DNA of 64,000 nucleotides from Brachybacterium subflavum (GCF_009299795.1 NZ_VIGP01000005.1:310001-374000); one strand, 5' to 3'; counted from the first letter of the stretch, positions 8,235 through 16,837 are shown. Numbers and translations: made by a program. Notes: generated by a model not told the origin, from the letters alone.

Positions 8235-8795
8235 ATGAGCAGCGACAGCACCGGCGCCGAGGGAACGCACCCCGTGGACATCGACACCCGCATCCGTGAC
8301 CTGCCCGTGCGCGCGGAGATCGCCGACGACACCCTGGTCCTCGAGGTCGACATCGCCGGCACCGAGGAGCAGCTGTGGCGGGCGATCACCGATCCCGAGC
8401 AGCTCGCCCGCTGGTCCCCCGTCGTCCCCGACCGTCCGCTCACCGAGGTGGGCCCGGCGCTCAGCCGCGAGAACCCAGGGGACGACCCGGTCGCGGCCGA
8501 CGTCCTCGCTACCGCGGGGCAGCACGCGCTCACCCACCGCTGGGCCGACGCCACGATGGGCTGGATGATCGAGGAGGGGCGGCTCGACATCCAGGTGGGC
8601 CTGCCCGACGTCCAGCAGGCCCAGTACTTCGCGGCCGGCTGGCAGGTGTGCCTCGCGGTGCTCGACGCCCAGCTCAGCGGCCTGGACCAGGAGCGGCTCG
8701 TGGGCATGGACGCCATGGACCACGGCTGGGAGGAGCTCCGGGCGCGCTACGCCGAGGAGTTCGGGCACCCGGACGGGGCCGCGCCGGAGGGGTGA
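8235..8795 (+). CDS. SRPBCC (START/AHSA1-like) family protein
   Basis: A 186-residue protein. The segment LEVDIAGTEEQLWRAITDPEQLARWSPVVPD is typical of the hydrophobic-cavity SRPBCC fold, and WEELRARYAEEFG closes the domain. GAGGAGG precedes the ATG. Members bind small hydrophobic ligands or act in stress responses; no specific role can be assigned. It follows lysR by 55 bp and may share its transcript. Confidence 0.8.
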   Translation: MSSDSTGAEGTHPVDIDTRIRDLPVRAEIADDTLVLEVDIAGTEEQLWRAITDPEQLARWSPVVPDRPLTEVGPALSRENPGDDPVAADVLATAGQHALTHRWADATMGWMIEEGRLDIQVGLPDVQQAQYFAAGWQVCLAVLDAQLSGLDQERLVGMDAMDHGWEELRARYAEEFGHPDGAAPEG

Positions 8796-8806
8796 GGGGC
8801 GCCCCC

Positions 8807-8812
8807 TAGGAT
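8807..8812 (+). promoter_or_regulatory. -10-like hexamer of a leaderless promoter (lipoprotein gene)
   Basis: TAGGAT lies 7 bases before the ATG at 8820, with no ribosome-binding site between. No clear -35 was seen. Confidence 0.45.
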
Positions 8813-8819
8813 CGACTGC

Positions 8820-9191
8820 ATGCGATCCCGTACCGCACTCCCCCTCCTCCTCTCCTCCGTCCTCACCCTCGGCCTGGCCGGCTGCGGCGCAGGGCAGGGC
8901 GACTTCTGCGACGTGCTCACGAACAACACGGAGACCGCCGCAACGGTCTTCACCCCGGTGATCCCCGGGATGGTCGACGAGGCGACGATCCAGCAGCGCA
9001 TCGACCTCGTCGACCAGATCGAGAGCCCGCCGAGCGACCTCGAGGACCACCTCTCGACCTGGCGCACCTATCTGCAGACGGCGCAGGACAACATCGACGA
9101 CGCGACCGCGGTGATCGACGCCGGCACGCCCGAGGTGGACGAGGCTCAGGAGGCCCTGTTCGAGAGGTACACCGGGACCTGCATGTCCTGA
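8820..9191 (+). CDS. Small secreted lipoprotein, unknown function
   Basis: A 123-residue protein with a lipoprotein signal peptide (positively charged N-terminus, leucine-rich core, lipobox LAGC with Cys near residue 22). The mature part is a short, acidic, probably helical domain with two more cysteines (CDV, TCMS) that could form a disulfide. It would be anchored to the outer face of the cytoplasmic membrane. No family was recognised. Confidence 0.8.
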   Translation: MRSRTALPLLLSSVLTLGLAGCGAGQGDFCDVLTNNTETAATVFTPVIPGMVDEATIQQRIDLVDQIESPPSDLEDHLSTWRTYLQTAQDNIDDATAVIDAGTPEVDEAQEALFERYTGTCMS

Positions 9192-9265
9192 GCCGCCAGT
9201 ACGCCCGACCGGCCGGGCACCCGGTCCCCGACGCCCGGCACCCCTCGCTTCCCAAGGAGCTACCG

Positions 9266-10249
9266 ATGCCGGACATCCACTACTCAGCACGCGGCTTCAA
9301 CGCCAACCCGCCGACCGCCACCCTCCCCGAACAGCAGAAGCCGACAGCCGGCGTGGGCTGGGATGGCGTCATGACCAGCAGCTTGCTGGATGTCGTCACC
9401 GAAGCCGTGGCAGTGGGCGACTCCGGCATCTTCACCAACCAGCCCAAGCGCTCGGCGCTCCAGAAGATCTGGCGAGCCGCAACGATCGAGGCCTTCCTCG
9501 AAGAGTCCTCCGAAGGATTCGTGCTCTCCACAGACCACGAGACCCTCGATGGGACCGAGCGCGCACAGGTGAGCTATCACCTCGGCATGGCGCAGGCCGC
9601 CCTCGTCGCCAGGGAGGCGCTCAAAGTCCAGACCACCGTCCACTCCGACCTGGTCCTCAAGCTGCTCTACGGGAAGATCGCCGGGAAGGTCGCGGGCGAG
9701 AAGCGCCCCGACCTCCTCGGATACAGCTTCACCCCCAACAGCCCCAAGACCTTCCCCAGGGTGCTCCTGGAGGCCAAAGGGACGATGGACGGAACACTTT
9801 CGAAGCCTCTGAATGACGCACTCGAACAGCTCAATTCGCCGAGGCATGAGCTCGTCCGCCTCATCGGCACCGAGGGGATCAGAGCGGCATCCGTCGCATA
9901 CTTCCCCGCTCGCCGAGGAATGGGGGCCGCGCCTCGGGTCTGGGCGAGCCACTTCGCTGACCCTCCAGGCGGAGTGGTCGAGGACCCTCTCCAGATCAGC
10001 GACAACGAGTTCACCCAGTTGCTCAACCTCGCACAGCTGCTCCCGATCCGCTGGGCCATCGACGAAGTCCGAGAAGAACTTCCCGAGCGAGTCGAGGACG
10101 ACTACGCCGGCGGCTTCGTCAGAGCGAAGCTCCCCTTCACCGACACCTTCATCGCTCTCCCCACCCAGATCTACACGTTCCTCGGCGGGATCGACACCCC
10201 CTTCTCGACCGGCGCGCCGCCGCTTCGGAGCTCGAGGAATTTGGCGTAA
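9266..10249 (+). CDS. PD-(D/E)XK nuclease-like protein of a low-GC island
   Basis: A 327-residue protein not matched to a named family. It contains the core of a restriction-endonuclease-like fold: KRPDLLGYS (Pro148-Asp149) followed about 20 residues later by VLLEAKG (Glu169-x-Lys171), then a helix with Gln188 (ALEQL). This is the usual order of PD...(D/E)xK...Q active-site residues. The N-terminal 140 residues are helical and could hold partner- or DNA-binding functions. AAGGAG precedes the ATG at 9266. Base composition falls clearly below the neighbours (about 53% G+C at 9781-9840). It faces an ATPase gene (complement 10382-11644) with a 36-codon ORF coupled at its stop. Nuclease activity is inferred from the motif only. 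Confidence 0.7.
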   Translation: MPDIHYSARGFNANPPTATLPEQQKPTAGVGWDGVMTSSLLDVVTEAVAVGDSGIFTNQPKRSALQKIWRAATIEAFLEESSEGFVLSTDHETLDGTERAQVSYHLGMAQAALVAREALKVQTTVHSDLVLKLLYGKIAGKVAGEKRPDLLGYSFTPNSPKTFPRVLLEAKGTMDGTLSKPLNDALEQLNSPRHELVRLIGTEGIRAASVAYFPARRGMGAAPRVWASHFADPPGGVVEDPLQISDNEFTQLLNLAQLLPIRWAIDEVREELPERVEDDYAGGFVRAKLPFTDTFIALPTQIYTFLGGIDTPFSTGAPPLRSSRNLA

Positions 10250-10359
10250 TGACCGCCAAGCTCGGGGTCGACCAGCTCACCGAAGGGCTGACCAGCACCT
10301 CGCAGCGAGCGAGGGTTCTCCCCTCCCGTCTCGCCGTCACCCAAACGGTGTATGCCTGA
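10249..10359 (+). CDS. Possible 36-residue ORF coupled to the nuclease-like gene
   Basis: The ATG at 10249 overlaps the preceding stop as TAATG, and the frame runs 36 codons to a TGA at 10357-10359. No domain is visible. It may be a small partner protein, the eroded C-terminus of a longer gene, or chance. It ends 23 bp before the convergent ATPase gene. Confidence 0.3.
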   Translation: MTAKLGVDQLTEGLTSTSQRARVLPSRLAVTQTVYA

Positions 10360-10381
10360 TCCGGTGTCGCGCGTAGAGCCG

Positions 10382-11644
10382 TCAGGGAGCAGTGTCGTCG
10401 GGTGTGCTGGTGGGGATCTCGGGCCAGCTCGTCGTCAGGTACGCCTCGACCGCACGGTGACGGAACGTGTAGGGCTTTCCTCGCGTGACAATGCCCCGGA
10501 CAGAATCCAACCGTCGGGCGGTCGGGCCGGCGTCCGATCCTTGGGTCAGTCCCATCTTGCGGGCGATTGTCGTCAGAGTGCGTTCGGAGGGCTCGAGTTC
10601 CGCCATTTCTCCCAGGAACTCGCGCTCCCGGGTAGGTAGGCGGGCAAGGATCCGTTCGACATGGTCCCTGGCCTCGTCGCGGGCCATCTGCCACCCCTTG
10701 GTGACGTGTTCCCTTGTGATCACGTCGTCGGTTCCCGCATACCAGGCCTTCTCCCCGGCGAGCTGGAACAGGAAGGGCTCTCCGCGCGAGAGGTCGACGA
10801 TCGCCGACTGCGCTTCTTCCTCCATGAAGATCCTGGTGGATCCGCCCTGCTCGCCAGGGATCTCCCAGCCGCCCACGATGAACGGACGTAGGGCACTGAC
10901 GAGGTCGTCGTCGTCGAGTGGCCCTAACGTGGTCGTGTGAAAGCGTCGCGCGAAGGTCGCGCCCTTGCGAGCCCCCGCCATGTCCTTGAACTCCGGTAGG
11001 CCGGTCAGATAGATCGCGAGTGGCAGAGCTCGCTTGATGAGGCGACCGCCGGGTGCCGTGACTTCCTCTTCGTGGACGATCGCATCCCCGAGGGCCACGA
11101 GGAGCTGCGACAGTGCGTCCTCGGAGGTGATGTTCTGTACCTCGTCGATGTGAATGAGGACCATGACCTCGCCCCGATGGATCGCGGCACGTCCGAGCTC
11201 GATCAGCAGCTCGGTCAGTGTCGAGTAAGGCTCGGGGCCCTGGCTCTCCCGGAGCGTCAGGGAGACGCCCGCTGCCGCGACAGTCTCGACACGATTGAGA
11301 AGTTCGACGATCCGCTTTTCGCGTGCCGTCGCGAGGCCTGCCTGACAAGCCACGTCCAGAAGCGCCTTCGCGACCCGCTTGAGGGGGTCGGACCCGGAAG
11401 GGATTCGCAGCTGGGGTGTCACCCAGTCCCCACGCTCTGCTGCGTCGGCGGCGATCCGACGCACGAGCGAAGACTCCCCGAGCCCTGCCTCACCGAGGAT
11501 TGTCCGACCGCGCTCAGGCAGCCCTGCCAGTCGACGAGGGCGGACCACGTCACGCCAGTCGCTGAGTTGGCCGGTCCTGCCCGCCCAGACCTGGGGGACG
11601 GTATCCGAGCCGGGGCTGAATGGTGAGTCCACAGGCGTACGCAT
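10382..11644 (-). CDS. AAA/STAND-like ATPase with altered Walker A motif
   Basis: A 420-residue protein from the ATG at 11644. The P-loop region reads GEAGLGESS (residues 51-59): the Walker A lysine is Glu57, by a GAG codon one base away from AAG. Walker B is intact (MVLIHIDE, Asp167-Glu168), followed by a LTGLPEF sensor-like strand and a C-terminal helical, probably winged-helix, domain. An upstream extension of the frame to 11905 was rejected because it runs across the two operator palindromes and has no domain. The ATG sits 2 bp from an operator, so translation is probably leaderless. It is convergent with the nuclease-like gene in the same lower-GC island. The family looks like the P-loop ATPases common in actinobacterial accessory regions; its function is unknown. 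Confidence 0.75.
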   Translation of the reverse strand: MRTPVDSPFSPGSDTVPQVWAGRTGQLSDWRDVVRPRRLAGLPERGRTILGEAGLGESSLVRRIAADAAERGDWVTPQLRIPSGSDPLKRVAKALLDVACQAGLATAREKRIVELLNRVETVAAAGVSLTLRESQGPEPYSTLTELLIELGRAAIHRGEVMVLIHIDEVQNITSEDALSQLLVALGDAIVHEEEVTAPGGRLIKRALPLAIYLTGLPEFKDMAGARKGATFARRFHTTTLGPLDDDDLVSALRPFIVGGWEIPGEQGGSTRIFMEEEAQSAIVDLSRGEPFLFQLAGEKAWYAGTDDVITREHVTKGWQMARDEARDHVERILARLPTREREFLGEMAELEPSERTLTTIARKMGLTQGSDAGPTARRLDSVRGIVTRGKPYTFRHRAVEAYLTTSWPEIPTSTPDDTAP

Positions 11645-11646
11645 CT

Positions 11647-11660
11647 TGATAACATTATCA
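11647..11660. promoter_or_regulatory. Operator 1 / promoter of the ATPase gene
   Basis: TGATAA-CA-TTATCA is a perfect inverted repeat ending 2 bp from the start codon at 11644. On the minus strand it contains TAATGT, a TANNNT -10 box 7 nt before the ATG, so binding here would block a leaderless promoter. Confidence 0.75.
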
Positions 11661-11675
11661 GTCGTCGTATCGGCC

Positions 11676-11687
11676 GATAACTTTATC
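11676..11687. promoter_or_regulatory. Operator 2 of the ATPase gene
   Basis: GATAA-CT-TTATC repeats the core of operator 1, 28 bp away centre to centre. The protein that binds is not identified; it could be the ATPase itself through its C-terminal domain, or an outside regulator. Confidence 0.7.
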
Positions 11688-11919
11688 AACGTGCAGTCCG
11701 GTGCGCGCGACCCGTGAGTCCTTCGCGGCACCTCCGAAACGCCCTCGGGGCCACGCTCCGCCAGCGCGCCTGTCCTGAGCCGCCCGACGGCAACAGGTGG
11801 CCGCTCGCTCGCGTCGGACGGGGCGTTCCCTATCCTGGAGCGCATCGCCGTGCAGTGATCCCGCGCGGCCGCGCGCCCGGACCAGCCGGGCATCGCGACG
11901 CCCACCAGCTGGAGGACCT

Positions 11920-13410
11920 GTGACCCCGCGCTTCTCGATCCCGACCGACGACGCCGTCGGCCCCTTCGTCGTCGGACTCGACGTCGGCTCCGGCGGCAGC
12001 CGCGCCGCCGTCTACGACGCGTCCGGACGCGAGGTCGGCACGCGCCACCACAAGGTCGAGCACTCCTTCACCACGGCGGCCGACGGCACCTCCACGATCG
12101 ACGCCGACCAGGTCGTCGAGGAGCTGTGCGTGGCCATGGAGGCCGTGCTCGAGGGGTCCCTGCCCGGGCCCGTCGTCGGCATCGGCGTCGACACCTTCGC
12201 CTCCTCCCTGATCGCCGTCGACGCCTCCGGCACTGCTCTCACCCCGTGCATCACGTACGCGGACACCCGCTGCCGCGACCAGGTGAGCGCGCTGCGCGAG
12301 GAGCTCGACACCACCGCCCTCCACGACCGCACCGGCTCCCGCCTGCACTCCTCGTACAACGCGCCGCGCCTGCGCTGGCTGCGCGAGGAGCACCCTGACG
12401 TCTTCTCCCGCGCGAGCGGGTTCATGGCGCTCGGCGAGTACGTCGCCCTGAAGCTGCTGGGCGAAGGCGTGCTGGGCACCGCCTCGGCCGCCTGGGGCGG
12501 CATGATCGACCGCCGCACCGGCCAGTACGTGCCCGAGCTGCTCGAGGCCACCGGGGTCTCCGCGGACCGTCTCGGCGGCCCGCGCGACCCCTCGCAGGGG
12601 CAGCCCGTCGCGGGCACCCCGCTCGCGAAGCGGATCCCCGCGCTCGCCGACGCCACCTGGATCCCCGTCGTCGGCGACGGTCTGACCGCGAACCTCGGGA
12701 TCGGGGCCGTGGGCCCCGGGACCTGGGGCATCTCCACCGCGACCTCGGGCGCGATCCGTCAGTTGCTCGACACCGAGACCGGCACCCTGCCCGGGGGGCT
12801 CTGGGCCTACCGCGTCGACGCGCGCCGCACCCTCGTCGGCTCGGCCATGAGCGACGCCGGGCGTCTGCTCGACTTCGCCCGCACGCGCCTGGCGATCCCC
12901 GAGGACGTCTCCCAGATCGACACGAAGAGCCTGCTCGGTGCCCCACCCCAGGCGGGAACGCCGCTGGTCGTCCCGTTCCTCTCCGGCGAGCGCGGCACCA
13001 AGTGGCGCGACAGCGCCCGCGCGATCTTCGCGAACGTCTCCGCCTCCACCACCGCCGAGGACCTGCTGCGCGGCAGCTTCGAGGGCCTCGCGCTGTCCTA
13101 CCTGCGCATCGCCGACCAGCTGCGCGAGGTGGGCGGCGCCCCGCAGCGCATCGTGCTCTCCGGCGGCATGACAGAGAACGCCCCGGCCTGGCTGCACCTG
13201 CTGGCCGACGCCCTGCAGACCCCCATCGATCACGTCGCGATCTCCCGCTCGACCATGCGCGGCGCCGCCCTCCTCGCCCTCGAGCAGACCGTGCCCGACG
13301 CCGAGCGCGCCCCGATCCCTGTGCGCAGCACCATCGAGCCGGTCGCCGCCCACGCCGACTACTACCGCGAGCGCCTCACCCGCTTCGAGATCCTCGCCGA
13401 CGTCGCGTGA
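11920..13410 (+). CDS. FGGY family carbohydrate kinase, gluconokinase-like
   Basis: A 496-residue kinase with the two-domain FGGY/actin-like fold: phosphate-1 loop VVGLDVGSGGSRAAVYD near the N-terminus, a central YADTRCRDQV substrate-side segment, GDGLTANLGIGAVGPGTWGIS in the second domain, and a C-terminal LSGGMTENAPAWLHLLADAL adenosine-binding motif. The GTG at 11920 follows GGAGG by four bases, and TATCCT at about 11830 is a likely -10 element. Members phosphorylate gluconate, xylulose or related sugars; gluconate is the best guess, from overall similarity only. No transporter or dehydrogenase of the pathway lies beside it. Confidence 0.85.
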   Translation: MTPRFSIPTDDAVGPFVVGLDVGSGGSRAAVYDASGREVGTRHHKVEHSFTTAADGTSTIDADQVVEELCVAMEAVLEGSLPGPVVGIGVDTFASSLIAVDASGTALTPCITYADTRCRDQVSALREELDTTALHDRTGSRLHSSYNAPRLRWLREEHPDVFSRASGFMALGEYVALKLLGEGVLGTASAAWGGMIDRRTGQYVPELLEATGVSADRLGGPRDPSQGQPVAGTPLAKRIPALADATWIPVVGDGLTANLGIGAVGPGTWGISTATSGAIRQLLDTETGTLPGGLWAYRVDARRTLVGSAMSDAGRLLDFARTRLAIPEDVSQIDTKSLLGAPPQAGTPLVVPFLSGERGTKWRDSARAIFANVSASTTAEDLLRGSFEGLALSYLRIADQLREVGGAPQRIVLSGGMTENAPAWLHLLADALQTPIDHVAISRSTMRGAALLALEQTVPDAERAPIPVRSTIEPVAAHADYYRERLTRFEILADVA

Positions 13411-13481
13411 CGGGCGGTCCACCGAGGGAACCTCCGGGACCCGCGATTGCCAGACGGGCCCGGACGCGGTGTGCTTGTGCC

Positions 13482-14432
13482 ATGGACCCGACACTGCGCG
13501 CCCCCAGCGTCCCCGAGCTGCTCCTCGCCGCCGACGCCCTCGCCAGCTGGCAGCGCGACGACGCTCCGGTGCAGCTGCACCCCGGTGACCTGGGCTGGCA
13601 CGCGATGAACGGGCTGGCGTCGACCGCTGCGGCGACCCGCGTCTGGGAGCTGGACGACGTGCCGGCCGCGATCGGGCTGCTCGACGGCCCGGACCTGCTG
13701 CGCCTGGCCTTCGCCCCCGGCGCCGAGACCGACGAGGTCCTCGCGCGTCGGATCTCGGGCGACCTCGCCGACCCCACCCACTGCATCTTCGACGAGGGCC
13801 CCGGCTCCGTCGAGGCGCGCGGGAGCACCGCGCTCACCCGGACCCTCGGGGCCGACGGCTGGGAGGAGGGCGAGCACTGGACGCCCCTGCGCCTGGACCT
13901 GGGCCCGATGCCGGACATGAGCGACGCCCTGGCCTCGGCGGACGTCGTCGACCCGCAGTCCGCACCCGACTTCTCGCAGGACGAGCCGGTCCAGGAGCCG
14001 TCGGCCCGCCTCTCCCCCGTCGAGGAGTGGGCGCGCGTCCACTTCGCCGCATTCCGCGAGCGCGAGCCCGCGCCCGCCGAGCTGCACCGGCACGCCCGGC
14101 GCTGGGCGAGGATGGCCGCGACCCCGCTCGCGGCCTCCTCGCTCACGCTGCTCGGCCGCGATGACGACGACGCCGCGGTCGCGATCGCGACGGTCTGGTC
14201 GGCCGGGGTCGGCCGCCCCGGGCTGCTCGAGCCCGTCGCCGTGCATCCCGATCACCGCGGGCGCGGCTTCGGACGCGGCATCACGCTCTCCGCCGTGCAC
14301 GCGCTGCGCGCCATGGGCGCCTCGAGCGCGATCGTGTGCACGCCGAGCTCCCGCGACGGCGCGGTCGCCACCTACCTCGCGGCCGGATTCGGGGCCGACG
14401 ACGAGGCCCCCGACATGCAGCGCCGGTTCTGA
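13482..14432 (+). CDS. GNAT family N-acetyltransferase with N-terminal extension
   Basis: A 316-residue protein. The C-terminal GNAT domain carries the acetyl-CoA signature VAVHPDHRGRGFGRGITLSAV (about residues 247-267) and a final AAGFGADDEAPDMQRRF strand. The first 150 residues or so form a separate domain, possibly a degenerate second GNAT fold. The start is ATG at 13482. It follows the sugar kinase by 71 bp. The acceptor substrate is unknown. Confidence 0.8.
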   Translation: MDPTLRAPSVPELLLAADALASWQRDDAPVQLHPGDLGWHAMNGLASTAAATRVWELDDVPAAIGLLDGPDLLRLAFAPGAETDEVLARRISGDLADPTHCIFDEGPGSVEARGSTALTRTLGADGWEEGEHWTPLRLDLGPMPDMSDALASADVVDPQSAPDFSQDEPVQEPSARLSPVEEWARVHFAAFREREPAPAELHRHARRWARMAATPLAASSLTLLGRDDDDAAVAIATVWSAGVGRPGLLEPVAVHPDHRGRGFGRGITLSAVHALRAMGASSAIVCTPSSRDGAVATYLAAGFGADDEAPDMQRRF

Positions 14433-14473
14433 CCGGCCACCGCGACCCTCCTCCGCGGGCGGCGGGGCCGTGA

Positions 14474-14479
14474 CAGGCT
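14474..14479 (+). promoter_or_regulatory. Possible -10 hexamer of a leaderless promoter (SGNH hydrolase)
   Basis: CAGGCT lies six bases before the GTG start at 14486, the same spacing seen at other genes in this window that lack a ribosome site. Confidence 0.3.
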
Positions 14480-14485
14480 GACCGG

Positions 14486-15661
14486 GTGCACACGATCGAC
14501 ATCACCGAGCCGTTCTTCCACGGCCATGCGGACCTCGAGCAGACGGCCGAGGGGGTGCGCGTCCATCGACTTCCGGCCTGGCTGCGGAGGCTCTGGCCCG
14601 AGCCGGGGCTCATGGGCGCCCAGCGCCAGCCCGCCGGGGTGCGGCTCGTGCTGGACACCGACGCCCGCGCCCTCGAGCTGACGATGCACGCCACGCGCTC
14701 GGCCTTCCCCGCCGCGCAGCGCCCGCGGGGCGTGCTCGACATCGTCGTCGACGGCGAGGTGAACACCCACGATGTCCTCACCGGCGGCGCTCTGATCGTC
14801 ATCGACCCGGCCGCGGGCGCGACGACGTCGAGCCCGGGCCCGGCCCACACCACCCGGATCGAGCTCGAGCCGGGCACGCACCGCGTGGAGCTGTGGCTGC
14901 CGTACAGCGAGGACATCCTGCTGCAGTCCCTGCGCGCGGAGCCCGACGGCGCCGGACGGCCGCTGGTGCGGCCCGTCGCCTCTTCGGGAGCGCGCTGGGT
15001 GCACCACGGCAGCTCCATCAGCCACGGCTCGAACGCGGCGACCCCGCTGGGCACCTGGACGGTGCGGGCGGCCCGCGCTGTCGGCGCGGACCTGCGCAAC
15101 CTCGGCTTCAGCGGGAACGCGCTGATCGATGCCCCCGTCGCGCAGGTCATCCGGGATGCTCCGGCCGACATCATCAGCCTCAAGCTGGGCATCAACGTGG
15201 TCGGCGGGGACATCATGCGCCGTCGGGCGCTCGTGCCCGCCCTGCACGGCTTCCTCGACACGATCCGGCAGGGTCATCCGGACACCCCGCTCGTGCTCAT
15301 CTCACCGCTGCACTGCGGGCTCTTCGAGGGCGTCCCCGGGCCCAGCGCCGTGGACCCGCAGGCCCTCGCACACGGAGAGATCCGCTTCATGTCCACCGGC
15401 GATCCGGCCGGCATCGCCGGCGGCCAACTCGACCTGCCCGCCGTCCGCGAGGCGCTCGCAGAGGTCTGCGCCGCCCGTGAGGATCCGCATCTCCACCCTC
15501 TCGACGGGCTCGAGCTCTACGGCGCGCGCGACGAGGCGGAGCTGCCGCTGCCCGATGCCCTCCACCCGAGCCCCGAGGCGCACGCCCGCATCGCCGAGAG
15601 ATTCGTGGACCGCGTCTTCGGCGACGGCGGCGTCTTCGCCGCGCACCGGGCGCACGCATGA
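14486..15661 (+). CDS. SGNH/GDSL-type hydrolase
   Basis: A 391-residue protein. An N-terminal beta-sandwich-like region (about 1-165) precedes an SGNH domain. Block I is HHGSSISHGSNA with the nucleophile Ser, then GFSGNALID (Gly block) and LKLGINVVGGD (Asn block), and the C-terminal LPDALHPSPEAHARIAERF gives the Asp-x-x-His pair. This is the layout of carbohydrate esterases and lipases that act on acylated sugars or cell-wall polymers. There is no signal peptide, so it is probably cytoplasmic. Start GTG at 14486. Its last four bases overlap the next GNAT gene (ATGA). Confidence 0.85.
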   Translation: MHTIDITEPFFHGHADLEQTAEGVRVHRLPAWLRRLWPEPGLMGAQRQPAGVRLVLDTDARALELTMHATRSAFPAAQRPRGVLDIVVDGEVNTHDVLTGGALIVIDPAAGATTSSPGPAHTTRIELEPGTHRVELWLPYSEDILLQSLRAEPDGAGRPLVRPVASSGARWVHHGSSISHGSNAATPLGTWTVRAARAVGADLRNLGFSGNALIDAPVAQVIRDAPADIISLKLGINVVGGDIMRRRALVPALHGFLDTIRQGHPDTPLVLISPLHCGLFEGVPGPSAVDPQALAHGEIRFMSTGDPAGIAGGQLDLPAVREALAEVCAAREDPHLHPLDGLELYGARDEAELPLPDALHPSPEAHARIAERFVDRVFGDGGVFAAHRAHA

Positions 15662-16809
15662 GCGGCGGCACGACGGCCGTCCGGGTGCGGCCGACGACGG
15701 CGGCAGACGTCGCCCGAGCCGGCGGCACCGCAGGAGTCGGCCGGGACGCAGGAGTCGGCGGGGATCCAGGAGCCGACGGGGCCGCAGGGGCCGACGGCGG
15801 CACGTCCTCCTTCCCCGACCTGATCGAGGACCGCTGGCGGCCGGGCGGGAACCGTCGCTCCTTCGTGGCCGTGGTGCCCGACAGCGCGGGCGAGCGCATC
15901 GTCGGGCACTGCCGCGCCGTGGACAACACGGTGCATCCGAACTCCCGCGTCATGCTGCTCGAGGTCGCCCCGGATGTGCAGGGGCAGGGCGTGGACGATG
16001 CCCTGCTGCACGCGCAGGTCGAGGCCTCGAGCGTGCCCCCGCGCATGAAGATCTATGAGCACCAGGTCTCCGACCAGCAGCTCGCCGCACGCTTCGGCGG
16101 GATCGCCGTGCAGGTCACGCCGCCGTGGCGGTACGTCGTCGGCCCCGAGATGCGGGCCTGGGCGACGCAGCACGCCCCGGACCGAACCGTCTCGATCAGT
16201 CCCCCGCGCCCCGCGGACTCCGCGGACCTGCTCGCGCTCGAGGTCGACCACTACATCGACCAGCACGTTTCCTGGTCGCCGACCGCGCCCCGCGAGGTGA
16301 TGCTCGCCGAGCTCGGCGAGGACCACGATCCCCAGACCCCGGGCACCTGGGACCGCGGTCGCAGCCGCGTGCTGCAACGGGACGGCCGGATCGCCGCCGC
16401 GGTTCTGGTGTGGCCCGCCGACGACGCGTCCGACGCGGACGCCGGGAACCAGGACGGAAGCGAGGGCGAGGGCGGGGACGCGAGCGGGGCCGCGAGTGCC
16501 AGCGGGGCACCGGAGATCTCCCTGCTCTCGCGCCCGTACGCCGGCCCGACGTCGCGCGCCGACAAGGAGGCGTGCCTGGCCGCGCTCATCGAGGCGAGCG
16601 CCGACGGCGACCAGCTGCTGATCGACTCCCACCTCACGATGCGCGAGGAGTGGGCGATGATGCGCGAAGTCCCGGGCCTGGTCCCCTCCGACGGCACCGG
16701 CTGGATGACGATCACCGCGATCCCGGTGCCGGGCGGACCTGCGCCGGTCCCCGTCCCGCACGGACTCGTACCGGCGGAGACGCCCTGGGTGCACACGCTG
16801 CTGCCCTGA
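15658..16809 (+). CDS. GNAT family N-acetyltransferase, two-domain
   Basis: A 383-residue protein whose ATG overlaps the SGNH hydrolase stop (ATGA), so it is probably translationally coupled. The N-terminal half contains LLEVAPDVQGQGVDDALLHAQVEA, the acetyl-CoA loop of a GNAT domain. The C-terminal half looks like a second, diverged GNAT domain ending VPGLVPSDGTGWMTITAIPV. Gly/Ala/Asp-rich linkers are inserted near residues 20-45 and 255-285. Pairing with an esterase suggests sugar or amine acylation chemistry, but the substrate is not evident. Confidence 0.8.
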   Translation: MSGGTTAVRVRPTTAADVARAGGTAGVGRDAGVGGDPGADGAAGADGGTSSFPDLIEDRWRPGGNRRSFVAVVPDSAGERIVGHCRAVDNTVHPNSRVMLLEVAPDVQGQGVDDALLHAQVEASSVPPRMKIYEHQVSDQQLAARFGGIAVQVTPPWRYVVGPEMRAWATQHAPDRTVSISPPRPADSADLLALEVDHYIDQHVSWSPTAPREVMLAELGEDHDPQTPGTWDRGRSRVLQRDGRIAAAVLVWPADDASDADAGNQDGSEGEGGDASGAASASGAPEISLLSRPYAGPTSRADKEACLAALIEASADGDQLLIDSHLTMREEWAMMREVPGLVPSDGTGWMTITAIPVPGGPAPVPVPHGLVPAETPWVHTLLP

Positions 16810-16837
16810 GTTCCGTGCGGCGCGCGCCCGCGACGTC

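Noticed and set aside
11645-11905. N-terminal extension of the island ATPase
   Set aside because: It would run through both operator palindromes, has no ribosome site and has no recognisable domain.
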